Shown here: piece after piece, positions 38,799-46,585 of the stretch
Layout of the letters: every line of letters starts with the position of its first letter
Position numbering within the stretch: position 1 is the first letter of the stretch
Origin: Archangium sp.
Lineage (GTDB): Bacteria; Myxococcota; Myxococcia; Myxococcales; Myxococcaceae
Direction: 5' to 3'
DNA: 64,000 bases
Assembly: GCA_030695565.1 (NCBI GenBank)
Contig: JAUYRZ010000117.1
Coordinates: forward strand, 1-64,000
Program-made: the position numbers and the translations under genes
Notes under the pieces: generated by a model
What the model was told of the DNA's origin: nothing
The model's database searches: none
What the model saw: only the letters and a program-made list of their open reading frames with translations

Positions 38799-39758
38799 TC
38801 AGATCGACGGGGCCGCGATTGCGACTGCGAGGCGCCTGGCAACTACGTCGACCGACTGCGCCCACGCGATTGGCTCCCCGGTAGCCAAGGGCGGAGGCAA
38901 AGGACCGACTCCAAGCTCAAGCGCGCGCGCAAAGAGCGCCTTCGTCAGCAAGAGCACCCGATCCCCTGGACGAAGAGCCCATGGAGAGACGGCATCAGCG
39001 ACCGTGAGCGCGATGATTCCACCACCGCGCAGGTGGATGGCTCCACCGTCCCCGGTGCAGAGGACAGCGACAGAGTCACTGGTTGCGTCCAACACGCAGG
39101 CCTCAAGCGGGCGTCCGACCTGATCAAAGAAGCTCGAGAGCAACGCCACCGAGCCTCGAACGGCGCTGAGGTTCACCGGTGACCCCATGACCGCAATGCG
39201 CCGCCCGGAGCCGGTCCACCAACTGCCCACGTCACTCGGTAGTCCGACGTTGAGCACGTAGCCGTCGGTCATCTCGAATGCCGAAAGGCGAATGTCGGGC
39301 GGCGCGATTGGTTCCGTACCCGTCACAGCGGCGACGTGCGCAGCGAGACGAACATCTGCGCTGAGGTGTTCCCCGAGGCCATTCGCGAACAGGCTCTGCT
39401 GCGGCTGTTGATTGAAACGCACGAACCACGTGGGCCTCGTCTCGAGCAGAAAGCGATGAAGGTGCGCGAAGAGCGCGCTGATCGCGACGGCATGATCACC
39501 GTTGGATTGCTGGAGAAGATGGCGGGCCCAGCCTCGCTGGGGGAAGGCGTTCGCCTCGTCGCGAAGCCAGGGAAAGAAGCCGTCACTGGATGCGATGGCG
39601 GCTTGGTACCCTGTGACGAAGGAAGCCAGCGTCCCAACGTTCAGGTACGGCGGCTCGGTCTCGAGGCCCGGCCCCATGACCATCCACCAGCGGCCCGGCG
39701 CTTCGAGGCTCATCTGGTACAGAAGCTGGCTCAGCGGGGTTGGCACTGGCGTGCTCAC
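38799..39758 (-). CDS. PP2C-like (SpoIIE-fold) protein of a duplicated module
   Basis: From GTG 39758 the product is 319 aa. The C-terminal half shows PP2C-type segments: LEACVLDATSDSVAVLCTGDGGAIHLRGGG and LRPGDRVLLLTKALFARALELG. The classic metal-binding Asp pattern is only partly visible, so activity is uncertain. A longer frame to 40100 exists but is the 119-aa gene in another phase. The start overlaps the 119-aa gene stop by GTGA. A gutted copy remains at 44649. Confidence 0.7.
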   Translation of the reverse strand: MSTPVPTPLSQLLYQMSLEAPGRWWMVMGPGLETEPPYLNVGTLASFVTGYQAAIASSDGFFPWLRDEANAFPQRGWARHLLQQSNGDHAVAISALFAHLHRFLLETRPTWFVRFNQQPQQSLFANGLGEHLSADVRLAAHVAAVTGTEPIAPPDIRLSAFEMTDGYVLNVGLPSDVGSWWTGSGRRIAVMGSPVNLSAVRGSVALLSSFFDQVGRPLEACVLDATSDSVAVLCTGDGGAIHLRGGGIIALTVADAVSPWALRPGDRVLLLTKALFARALELGVGPLPPPLATGEPIAWAQSVDVVARRLAVAIAAPSI

Positions 39759-40114
39759 CGCGTGACCCTTGACCGAGCGGGAGGACGTCTCTTTCGCACA
39801 ACCGGTGGTCGCCCGAGCGGCTTGGGGCCGAAGTCGTGAAACGCGTGCGAGATGAGAACGAATGCGTTCATGGTCGAGTCCACGGGCCCGACACCATAGA
39901 TCGGTCGCCAACCGTGCATCTCGGACCACCCACGGGGCAAGCCCTCCATCAGCACCGGACAGTACCAGTCGCGTCCTGAGGGATCCGGTGCCGCGCGACC
40001 GACGGCGATGTGCGCGACGAATCGCTTCCCTCGGTGGCGCACCTCCCACCAATCCTCGGCGATCACGTCGTCGACGGTCGTAATCGTCACCATCTTCCAC
40101 TTTGTCTTCGCCAT
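39755..40114 (-). CDS. 119-aa conserved protein, copy 1
   Basis: The 119-aa product is about 86 percent identical by eye to the protein at 44687-45046. The conserved block is MVTITTVDDVIAEDWWE, VAHIAVGRAAPDPSGRDWYC and VLMEGLPRGWSEM, with a basic C-terminal tail that differs. It resembles DUF6968-like small proteins, but that assignment is uncertain. It is coupled to the PP2C-like gene by GTGA, so the two probably act together. Confidence 0.75.
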   Translation of the reverse strand: MAKTKWKMVTITTVDDVIAEDWWEVRHRGKRFVAHIAVGRAAPDPSGRDWYCPVLMEGLPRGWSEMHGWRPIYGVGPVDSTMNAFVLISHAFHDFGPKPLGRPPVVRKRRPPARSRVTR

Positions 40115-40350
40115 CGCCGCCTCCGTGATCTCGACGGTTACTTTAGCTCGCGCAACCTCGCCGCTGACGTCGAGAGTGGCCAGCAGCTCGTGGACCTCGT
40201 GAACAAGATCAGCGCCGCATGCACCTCGCAGACGACGTCCCGCGCTCTTCAGGGATCAGTCAGAACTTGTCTCAATGTGCCGACTTGCTCACGCGCACAA
40301 GCCGCAGAATCGGGCGCGTCGTTCAGTGGCTTGGCGCAAGCAGGCATTGA

Positions 40351-40503
40351 TCATTCCCAGCTCCAGCGTTCGGGGTGCCACGCACCGTCCGCGAGGAGCT
40401 GCCGCTTGCGCGCGAAGAGGGACCCTGTGTTCGCCGACGTACGGAGCCGGTGCTCGAGGGCCTGTTTGAAGGCTTCCGGGGAGGACTACGTGCGCACGGT
40501 CAT
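40351..40503 (-). pseudogene. Gutted AbiEii-type toxin remnant
   Basis: The frame MTVRT-stop-SSPEAFKQALEHRLRTSANTG then SLFARKRQLL matches the first 37 residues of the toxin at 46578-47483. It jumps directly to ADGAWHPERWSWE-stop, matching the toxin's last residues (LDASWHPRHWTWEQHV). About 250 codons are missing in frame and codon 6 is TAG where the intact copy has TAC. It overlaps the antitoxin gene by ATGA exactly as the intact pair does. Confidence 0.85.
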
Positions 40504-41084
40504 GCGGCGAGGCCTCCGAACGGGGCGAGTGCCTTCTTGACGGCGGCGAGCTCGGCCTTCCTGACGAGGCCACGGCGAAGCGCTTGCTGTGCGGCTTGCC
40601 TCATGAACTCCGGCGAGAGCCCTGCGCGGGCACAGTCGTTCAGCGTCCGCCTGGGGTTGGTGGTGGGCACTGCCCCGAACCAGGAGCGATCCGCGGGCGG
40701 CACGTCCTCGTGGTGGAGCACGACGTCCGCCGGCACCCTGAATCGTCGCCGCCGCCATGCGCTGGGGAGCGTGAGATGCGCGTGCGCTTGCAGGGCATCC
40801 GACAGCCCATGGAGCGCGAGCGCAGTCTGGTGAGACACGACTCCTTGCTGCTCCGACCAGAGCCAGGCGACGACCAGTTCCTCGTGCTCGCCCGCGGGGA
40901 AGTGCACGAGCCGGTAGATGCCACGGTGGACTCGCAGCGCCTTTCCGGCGTGGACGTAGTGCACGAGGAGCTGAGGCGAGTACCCTGCCTCGGCCGCCTG
41001 CTGAGTCGTGAACAGACCGGACTGACCTGCCGCCGTCTCGTAGAGGCGGTCCCATTCGGGGCGATTAGACAGGACCTTGGCCAT
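40500..41084 (-). CDS. AbiEi-type antitoxin, copy 1 (orphaned)
   Basis: From ATG 41084 the product is 194 aa and about 90 percent identical to the protein at 47480-48064. An N-terminal winged-helix type IV antitoxin domain (GLFTTQQAAEAGYSPQLLVHYVHAGK) is followed by an AbiEi-like core (VSHQTALALHGLSD, DVVLHHEDVPPADRSW, TNPRRTLNDCARAGL). Its toxin partner is the gutted remnant immediately downstream, so it is an orphan. It may still repress its promoter or cross-neutralise the intact toxin at 46.6 kb. Confidence 0.85.
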   Translation of the reverse strand: MAKVLSNRPEWDRLYETAAGQSGLFTTQQAAEAGYSPQLLVHYVHAGKALRVHRGIYRLVHFPAGEHEELVVAWLWSEQQGVVSHQTALALHGLSDALQAHAHLTLPSAWRRRRFRVPADVVLHHEDVPPADRSWFGAVPTTNPRRTLNDCARAGLSPEFMRQAAQQALRRGLVRKAELAAVKKALAPFGGLAA

Positions 41085-41117
41085 GCACGGAACGTAAGCC
41101 AAATTTTAGTTTCGTGC
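41085..41117. promoter_or_regulatory. Candidate AbiEi operator, copy 1
   Basis: GCACGGAAC (41085-41093) and GTTTCGTGC (41109-41117) form an 8-of-9 inverted repeat spaced 15 bases, directly before the antitoxin start. The minus-strand spacer contains TAAAAT, a plausible -10 box. A related dyad precedes copy 2 at 48065. Confidence 0.55.
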
Positions 41118-41175
41118 ATCAGGCCGATGGCTGGACCGGGGACCGGATTGCTTCGAAGGCTGCCTCGATGGCGCC

Positions 41176-41711
41176 CTACAGGCCCAGAGCGCGGAGGAGC
41201 TCGAGTACTGCGCCTGCCCGGTCCGCTCTGTACTCCTCGTCGTCAGAGCGACTGAGGAACTCGGCGGCTCTGGCTGGCCCTGCGTGTTTCGATGACGAGA
41301 AGTCAGCCTTCAGGATGGCGATCGCTTCTTGTGCGGGGTCGCTGTCCAGGAGTGGTCGAAGGGCAGCGGCGACGTCGGTGACGTAGTTCTCGCCGAAGTG
41401 CTCCAGTACGTAGAAGAGGTCGTACGCGTCCTTGTTCTCACCACGGCCGCGGAATGCGAGCGCCTTCAGGACCATGAAGGCGCCGGCGCCGCAAACCCAC
41501 AGGTCGCGAGTCATCTCTTCTCCGCGCAGGGTCTTGCCGGAGAGCGTGACCTTCTTCCTGTCGCGAAATGCCAGCGGCAAGCCGCTCGCCAGGACCGCCG
41601 AGAGGTTGTCGGTGATGACCTTCACCTTCGCGTCGCTGGTCGGCACATCCGCAGGGGCCGGGGCGATCAGGAAGTCGACGGTGACGCGGACATCCCAGCG
41701 ATGATACCCGC
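41176..41711 (-). pseudogene. 5'-truncated nucleotidyltransferase-like gene
   Basis: The conserved part runs VRVTVDFLIAPAP...SDAKVKVITDNLSAVLASGLPLAFRDRKKVT, then GAGAFMVLKALAFRGRGENKDAYDLFYVLEHFG, and ends LLRALGL. This is the C-terminal portion of AbiEii-like or related nucleotidyltransferases. The N-terminal catalytic GS/DxD part is absent. The upstream frame (to 41877) is unrelated and overlaps the divergent SEC-C gene start. A short homologous remnant of its 3' end lies at about 45182. Confidence 0.6.
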
Positions 41712-41848
41712 TGCGTGGAAGCGCTCGCGCGCCACGCCCTGACCGCAGATCGCCGTCAACCCGCCCGCGCATGCGCTCGGGCGGACGGACACCAGGGTCC
41801 CGTGCCGAACGGCTTGAGCTGATCGTCGTCACCGGAGTATCCGCAGCC

Positions 41849-44374
41849 ATGCGCTGCTTCATGAAGGTCGGCCCCATCGAGTTCGAGGACGCGGAGACGA
41901 CGACTGCCTACCTCGCGATCGGCGACGAAGGCGTCGACACCGTGTTCGCCGACTCAGACCGGTCGGGCCTCGAGCAACTCCTCGCGAAGCGCCGCGAGGA
42001 AGCAGTGTGCGAGCCAGCGCTGAAGTCCGCGGCGCGCAAGCTGGGGCTTCGGGTCGAGCGCCCGTCGCCGCCAGCCCTCGCCTTCAAGGCTGGCTTCGCC
42101 ATCGTGATCGCACACGGCACGATGTTGGAACTCGACAACCTCCCGTTGGTCATCGACCTCGCCGAGGCGTTCGTCGCCTTTCTGCGCGCGGAACCCTGGA
42201 TGGTGTTCGAGGCCGATGAAGTCCTGGGCGTCGACCTCCAGAAGCCCGCGCGGTCGTACGAGGGGTGCGTGATGGGCCAGCTTGGGGAGGCGTTCGGCCT
42301 CGCGCTCTATCACCAGCAAGGCAGCGTTCAGGCGATCCGCGACCTCACCGAGGCAGAGCGAGGCGCGGAGGAGGTGATGTTCCCCTGCACGAGTGTCCTC
42401 GTCGAGCACGAGCCCGCCTTCGTCTTGGAAGCGATGAAGGACTTCGTCGGGCTCGCCGTCGCCCCGGGGCTCCTCCACTTTCGACATGGAGAGCCGACGC
42501 CGATGGAGGAGGGCGACGTCGCCGCGGTGGTGGCGTCGCTCAAGGCGGTCACGGCGCTTTCCATGGGGCAGCCGGGCTCGGGCAGCGCGGAGATGTCGAA
42601 GGGCCGGCTCACGGCGCGAGTGTCGAAGGAGGTGTCGCCCCAGGTGCCAGTCGTCGACCAAGCCGGCGTGGGGCGCAACGATCCGTGCCCGTGCGGGAGC
42701 GGCAAGAAGTACAAACGTTGTCACATGGGCGCAGCGGCGGAGGCCCCGAGCGGCCCCGGCCAAACCTGGCATGAGCGAGACCACCGGCTCATCGAGACCC
42801 TGGTCGCCTTCACGAAGCGGCGCTTCTCGGCCGCGGCGATGAAGCGCATGGGCCCGGAGACCTTCGGCGCCAGAGAGCCCCAGATCGGCCTCGTCGGGCC
42901 GCTCGCCTCGTACGAGTGGCCCGTCGAGGGGCGCCCCGTCGTGGCCCACTTCCTCGACGAACAGGGCGCCTCGCTCGACGCAGCCGACCGGCAATGGCTC
43001 GAGGCGCAGACGTCGTCACGCCTGGGCGTTTGGGAGGTGCTCCGCGTCGACCCGGGAGAGGGACTCGAAGTCCTGAACCTCCTGACGAGTGAGCGAAAGT
43101 ACGTGCGGGAGAAGAAGGGCTCGCTGACGCTGGCTCCTCGCGACGTGATGCTCGCGCGCGTCGTCGATGCTCCCGACATGTCCCTTCTCGGAGGGTCGCA
43201 CCTCTCCCCGTTGCCCCCGCGTGAGGCGGACGCTGTCGTGCGCGGCGTGAAGGCCGAGGCGCTCGAGCCCGGGTGGCCGACGACGCTGCGACTGCTGGAA
43301 TTGTGGGACGAGGCCGTCAGTCAGCGGGCGCTCGAGTTGGCGTCGCCAACGCGTGTTCGGAATACGGACGGGCACGACGCGGCGATGCTCGAGGACGAGT
43401 TTGCGCTCAAGCGAGGGTCGCTCGCTTCGGCGCTCTCGCGAATCACTGCGCTGGAAGGCGCCGAGCTCTCGGGCGAGGACGCACGCGGCGCTCATGTCAC
43501 CTTCACGCGCACGGGCAACTCGAAGTACGACGCCTGGAAGAACACCGTGCTCGGCTCAGTTCGGTTGACGAAGACGAAGCTCATCATCTCAACCAACTCC
43601 CGCGAGCGCGCCGACGCACTGAGGGAGCGCGTGATGGGGGCCCTCCAGGAAATCGCGACGCACCGGGGACGGACCGAGCAGCCGTTGCCGACGATGCGCG
43701 GTGGGCGGGACCTCATGATCGACAGCCAGTCGGTGGCCTCGACGTCGACGGTGGAGGTCTACCGGGGCTGGCTCGACACAGAGATTCCCATGCTCGATGG
43801 TCGCACGCCCCGCGCGGCCATCTCCGATCCCGCGGCGGTGCCCACGATTCACCTGATGCTCAAGGAGATGGAGAACATGGCGGCGCGGAGCCCGAACCCG
43901 GAGGGCTACGACTTCAAACAGTTTCGTCGCGAGCTCGGGCTGGACGAATACGGCGCGCGCGGAGGCGACCACGACCTGGATCGTGCGCTGGGCCACGGAC
44001 GGAAGATCTCCGAGACGCTCCTCGACTTCGCACGTCCGCTCATCGACGAGAGCGGGTCGAGCGAGAGGGACTTCGAGGCTGCGCTCCGCTTCGCCACCGT
44101 GGTGTGGAACATCGCGGTCGCGCAAGAGCGGGGGTGGGCGGTAGGCCAGGTCGACAAGATGCGCGCCGAACTCACCACGAAGGCGTTCGCCGCGAGGCTC
44201 CTGAAGGCATACGACGCACTCGTCGGGGACAAGGGCGCCCGGTTCTCGGGAGATCTGAGAATGGTGGGGAAGTGGCAGGTCAAGCGGTCCAGGGGCCGGG
44301 TCGGCGTCGAGATGGTGGCGCTGCTTCCACCAGAGTTGATCGCGCGCGCGACCGCTGCCGGGCTCAGGCCGTGA
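41849..44374 (+). CDS. Large SEC-C motif protein, island cargo
   Basis: From ATG 41849 the product is 841 aa (alternative ATG at 41861). A central SEC-C zinc-binding motif, GRNDPCPCGSGKKYKRCH, lies near residue 277. Helical regions on both sides are not recognised. SEC-C motifs occur on SecA, on many uncharacterised proteins and in defence islands. It is the largest gene between the two tRNA-fragment repeats and the only plus-strand gene there. No nuclease or helicase motif is seen. Confidence 0.75.
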   Translation: MRCFMKVGPIEFEDAETTTAYLAIGDEGVDTVFADSDRSGLEQLLAKRREEAVCEPALKSAARKLGLRVERPSPPALAFKAGFAIVIAHGTMLELDNLPLVIDLAEAFVAFLRAEPWMVFEADEVLGVDLQKPARSYEGCVMGQLGEAFGLALYHQQGSVQAIRDLTEAERGAEEVMFPCTSVLVEHEPAFVLEAMKDFVGLAVAPGLLHFRHGEPTPMEEGDVAAVVASLKAVTALSMGQPGSGSAEMSKGRLTARVSKEVSPQVPVVDQAGVGRNDPCPCGSGKKYKRCHMGAAAEAPSGPGQTWHERDHRLIETLVAFTKRRFSAAAMKRMGPETFGAREPQIGLVGPLASYEWPVEGRPVVAHFLDEQGASLDAADRQWLEAQTSSRLGVWEVLRVDPGEGLEVLNLLTSERKYVREKKGSLTLAPRDVMLARVVDAPDMSLLGGSHLSPLPPREADAVVRGVKAEALEPGWPTTLRLLELWDEAVSQRALELASPTRVRNTDGHDAAMLEDEFALKRGSLASALSRITALEGAELSGEDARGAHVTFTRTGNSKYDAWKNTVLGSVRLTKTKLIISTNSRERADALRERVMGALQEIATHRGRTEQPLPTMRGGRDLMIDSQSVASTSTVEVYRGWLDTEIPMLDGRTPRAAISDPAAVPTIHLMLKEMENMAARSPNPEGYDFKQFRRELGLDEYGARGGDHDLDRALGHGRKISETLLDFARPLIDESGSSERDFEAALRFATVVWNIAVAQERGWAVGQVDKMRAELTTKAFAARLLKAYDALVGDKGARFSGDLRMVGKWQVKRSRGRVGVEMVALLPPELIARATAAGLRP

Positions 44375-44430
44375 GCGTGCCGACACAGGCATTGCCGCTC
44401 CCTCCCAAAGGAAGTGGGGGAGGAGTGGGG

Positions 44431-44540
44431 GTAGCGACCGGTTGATGTCGTGTCCGGCTGTCTCGAGGTCGCTGGAAGCGACCGAAATCACCGGTGAAGC
44501 TGAGTGCCCAAGGCCGGAATCGAACCAGCGACACGGGGAT
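44431..44540. repeat. 110-bp direct repeat, copy 2
   Basis: This copy matches 38634-38743. It begins immediately after a G-rich palindrome-like stretch (44400-44430), possibly a degenerate member of the dispersed repeat. It carries the longer tRNA-Phe fragment. Confidence 0.85.
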
Positions 44541-44550
44541 TTTCAATCCC
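44505..44550 (-). pseudogene. 3' half of tRNA-Phe(GAA)
   Basis: On the minus strand the 46 bases read as the anticodon arm GGGATTGAAAATCCC (anticodon GAA), the variable loop GTGTC, the T-arm GCTGGTTCGATTCCGGC and the acceptor TTGGGCA. The 5' half (acceptor 5' strand and D-arm) is missing because the sequence diverges beyond 44550. It cannot give a functional tRNA. Integrases commonly regenerate just this half at attachment sites. Confidence 0.85.
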
Positions 44551-44648
44551 TCCGGGGTTCCCGATTCCGCTCGGAGAATCGTCGGAGGTCGACCGCTTTG
44601 TGCCACAGGTGTGCCGGTCGTCGGTGGGCGGGTTCAGGATCCGCGAGG

Positions 44649-44690
44649 TCAGATGGGTGGAGCCGCGCAGTTGGCCCCGGTGAGTGTCAA
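44649..44690 (-). pseudogene. Gutted PP2C-like gene, copy 2
   Basis: A 14-codon frame starts TTG (44690) overlapping the 119-aa stop, as GTG does in copy 1, and ends NCAAPPI-stop, matching the AIAAPSI-stop end of the intact gene. The middle (about 300 codons) is missing in frame. Sequence beyond the stop, toward the tRNA fragment, is also homologous to copy 1. Confidence 0.7.
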
Positions 44691-45046
44691 CGCGTGGTCC
44701 CTGGCCGAGGGGAAGGACTCTTCTTCCGCGCACGCGGTGCTCTGCCAAGGGGCTTGGGGCCGAAGTCGTGGAACGCACGCGAGATGAGAACGAATGCGTT
44801 CATGGTCGAGTCGACAGGGCCGACGCCGTAGATTGGACGCCAACCGTTCATCTCCGACCAACCACGGGGCAACCCCTCCATCAGTACCGGGCAGTACCAG
44901 TCCCGTCCTGAGGGGTCCGGTGCCGCCCGACCTACCGCGATGTGCGCGACGAAAAGCTTCCCGTAACGGCGGAACTCCCACCAATCCTCGGCGATCACGT
45001 CGTCGACGGTCGTAATGGTCACCATCTTCCACTTCTTCTTTGCCAT
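44687..45046 (-). CDS. 119-aa conserved protein, copy 2
   Basis: This is the second copy of the 39755-40114 protein, about 86 percent identical by eye. The conserved core MVTITTVDDVIAEDWWE to AFHDFGPKPLGR is intact and the basic C-terminal tail diverges. Its coupled PP2C-like partner has been reduced to 14 codons, so it is an orphan here. ATG 45046 is shared with copy 1. Confidence 0.72.
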   Translation of the reverse strand: MAKKKWKMVTITTVDDVIAEDWWEFRRYGKLFVAHIAVGRAAPDPSGRDWYCPVLMEGLPRGWSEMNGWRPIYGVGPVDSTMNAFVLISRAFHDFGPKPLGRAPRARKKSPSPRPGTTR

Positions 45047-45181
45047 GGCCGCCCCTGCCTGATGTCGATGGCCAGATTAGCTCGGCGACGTCAGGACGCG
45101 GCCAACGCCGTGCGCTTCTCGAACTTGTGGCAGACCCAGTCTCTCCATTCCCGCTTCAGGACCACGGAGGGAAAGCCTCGC

Positions 45182-45218
45182 AGTACAGACCCAGAACGCG
45201 AAGGATCGAGCACTGCCG
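45182..45218 (-). pseudogene. Remnant of nucleotidyltransferase 3' end
   Basis: Minus-strand bases here match the last 12 codons of the 41176 fragment (GCAGTGCTCGA then CGTTCTGGGTCTGTA against GCAGTACTCGA then CGCTCTGGGCCTGTAG) with a short deletion and lost stop. It is the only recognisable content of the 388-base gap 45047-45434. The gap otherwise shows no gene. Confidence 0.45.
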
Positions 45219-45434
45219 TCGAAGGCGAGTTCGCGATCACCTCAGCACGCCAACCCGACACGGCTGCTCAGCTCGAGTGGATTATCGACTTCGCCATCCA
45301 GGTGGAGCCTCCCGTGGTGGGGTGCCCCGCGACTCTCTGACTCAAAACGGAGGCGCGCCTGGGCAACCCAGTGCGGTGCGGCCAAGCGAGCCGGTCATAG
45401 CGTGGAGGAGGCCACAGGTGGTGGAGTGACCCCG

Positions 45435-45860
45435 GTGAGCAAGCTCGACGAACTGCTGAAGGAGATCGAGTCGAACCCGCGAGACCAGCGGCTGCACCAA
45501 AAGCTCGGCGAGCTGCACCAGAAGCGCGGCGATTCAGGGCAGGCCGCGCGGGCGTTCAAGCGAGTGGCGGAGCTGTATGCCGATGACGGCTTCTTTCTGA
45601 GGGCCGTCGCGCTCGCGAAGCAGGTGCTCAAGCTCGACCCGAAACTGATCGAGGCCGAGGTGTTGCTCGCGGAGTGGCACCACGCGCTCCAGCTCACCGG
45701 CGAAGCGAGGGAGCACCTCATTCTCGCCCTCCGAGCCCTGAATGCAGAAGGCCGCACCGCAGAGGCCCGCGTACTCGAGGCCCGCTTCGCCGCGGCGGGG
45801 CTCTCGCGGCTGCCATCGACCGACGAGGTGTTCCTGGCGTCGCCGAAGGCTCGCGCATGA
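45435..45860 (+). CDS. Small TPR protein
   Basis: From GTG 45435 (GGAG 7 bases upstream) the product is 141 aa. Three to four TPR-like helical hairpins are visible: DQRLHQKLGELHQKRGDSGQ, AARAFKRVAELYADDGFF and AVALAKQVLKLDPKLIEAEV. These small TPR proteins are common in myxobacteria and usually mediate protein contacts. It could be the N-terminal part of a longer gene, since the sequence after 45860 is not clearly coding. Confidence 0.65.
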   Translation: MSKLDELLKEIESNPRDQRLHQKLGELHQKRGDSGQAARAFKRVAELYADDGFFLRAVALAKQVLKLDPKLIEAEVLLAEWHHALQLTGEAREHLILALRALNAEGRTAEARVLEARFAAAGLSRLPSTDEVFLASPKARA

Positions 45861-46048
45861 ACGGACTCACTGCCCGAGAACGGGTTGCAGTGCGGGCACG
45901 TCCCTCGACTCGGCGAAGCCGCGCCCCGGAGCGCGCCTCCAATTGTCGCCCCACTGCGGCGACAATCTGAGCGCCGTACTCTGCGCGCTGTTCTCGAGGA
46001 CCTCCGCAACGCAGCGACGATTTGGCTCGGCGCTCGGCACGCATGGCC

Positions 46049-46585
46049 TCACTGCTCGCCTGCGTCGACTGCCCTTCGAACTGCGAGCCCGTCGTTGAGA
46101 CAAGCCAGCATCGAGTTGTAAACGTCACCGGTCCACGTGGACACGAACCCGTCCTCGATCCGGCGGATTGGGTCTCGTTCCTTGAGCCGGGTTCCGGGCG
46201 CGACCCGAATGCAGCCCTCACGCATGAAGATCGCGACGCCGTAACCAAGGTTCTCGTCGGAGCCGTCAACGACGACTGACGCCCCGGAGGTACCGATACC
46301 GATGATATTGATTTCGAGGCGCTCGACCGAGAACGAGCACTCTCGAAGATTGGAATCGGGCACGTCCTGACAACGCTTCCCCTGTTCGAGGAGCCGAACT
46401 ACGGCACCTCCAGGGCCGTAGTCGCAGACTGCTGAATCAGTGTTCCATTTTCCGTTGCTCGCGACACAGTCAGTCTTCGCGCTCGCCCGCTCCATCAGGT
46501 GCTTACCGAGTAAGAACGCGACTGCGATCAGTGCGACGAACGCGCCAAGCAGCCCGAACCGCTTCTGCCAACTGCGTTCAGACAT
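46049..46585 (-). CDS. Single-pass membrane protein beside the AbiE pair
   Basis: From ATG 46585 the product is 178 aa, with one membrane helix (about 11-29, FGLLGAFVALIAVAFLLG). A soluble domain with five cysteines follows (TDCVASNGKWNTDSAVCDYG, KRCQDV, RECSF, REGCIRV). Its start overlaps the stop of the AbiEii toxin by 8 bases, so it looks like a third gene of that TA operon. No homologue follows the copy-1 remnant. Function is unknown. Confidence 0.6.
   Translation of the reverse strand: MSERSWQKRFGLLGAFVALIAVAFLLGKHLMERASAKTDCVASNGKWNTDSAVCDYGPGGAVVRLLEQGKRCQDVPDSNLRECSFSVERLEINIIGIGTSGASVVVDGSDENLGYGVAIFMREGCIRVAPGTRLKERDPIRRIEDGFVSTWTGDVYNSMLACLNDGLAVRRAVDAGEQ

Noticed and set aside
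39759-40100. N-terminal extension of the PP2C-like gene
   Set aside because: This stretch encodes the 119-aa protein in another frame. The GTG at 39758 coupled to that gene's stop is the better start.
44505-44550. Functional tRNA-Phe gene
   Set aside because: Only the 3' half is present. The D-arm and 5' acceptor strand are missing because the sequence diverges after the anticodon arm.
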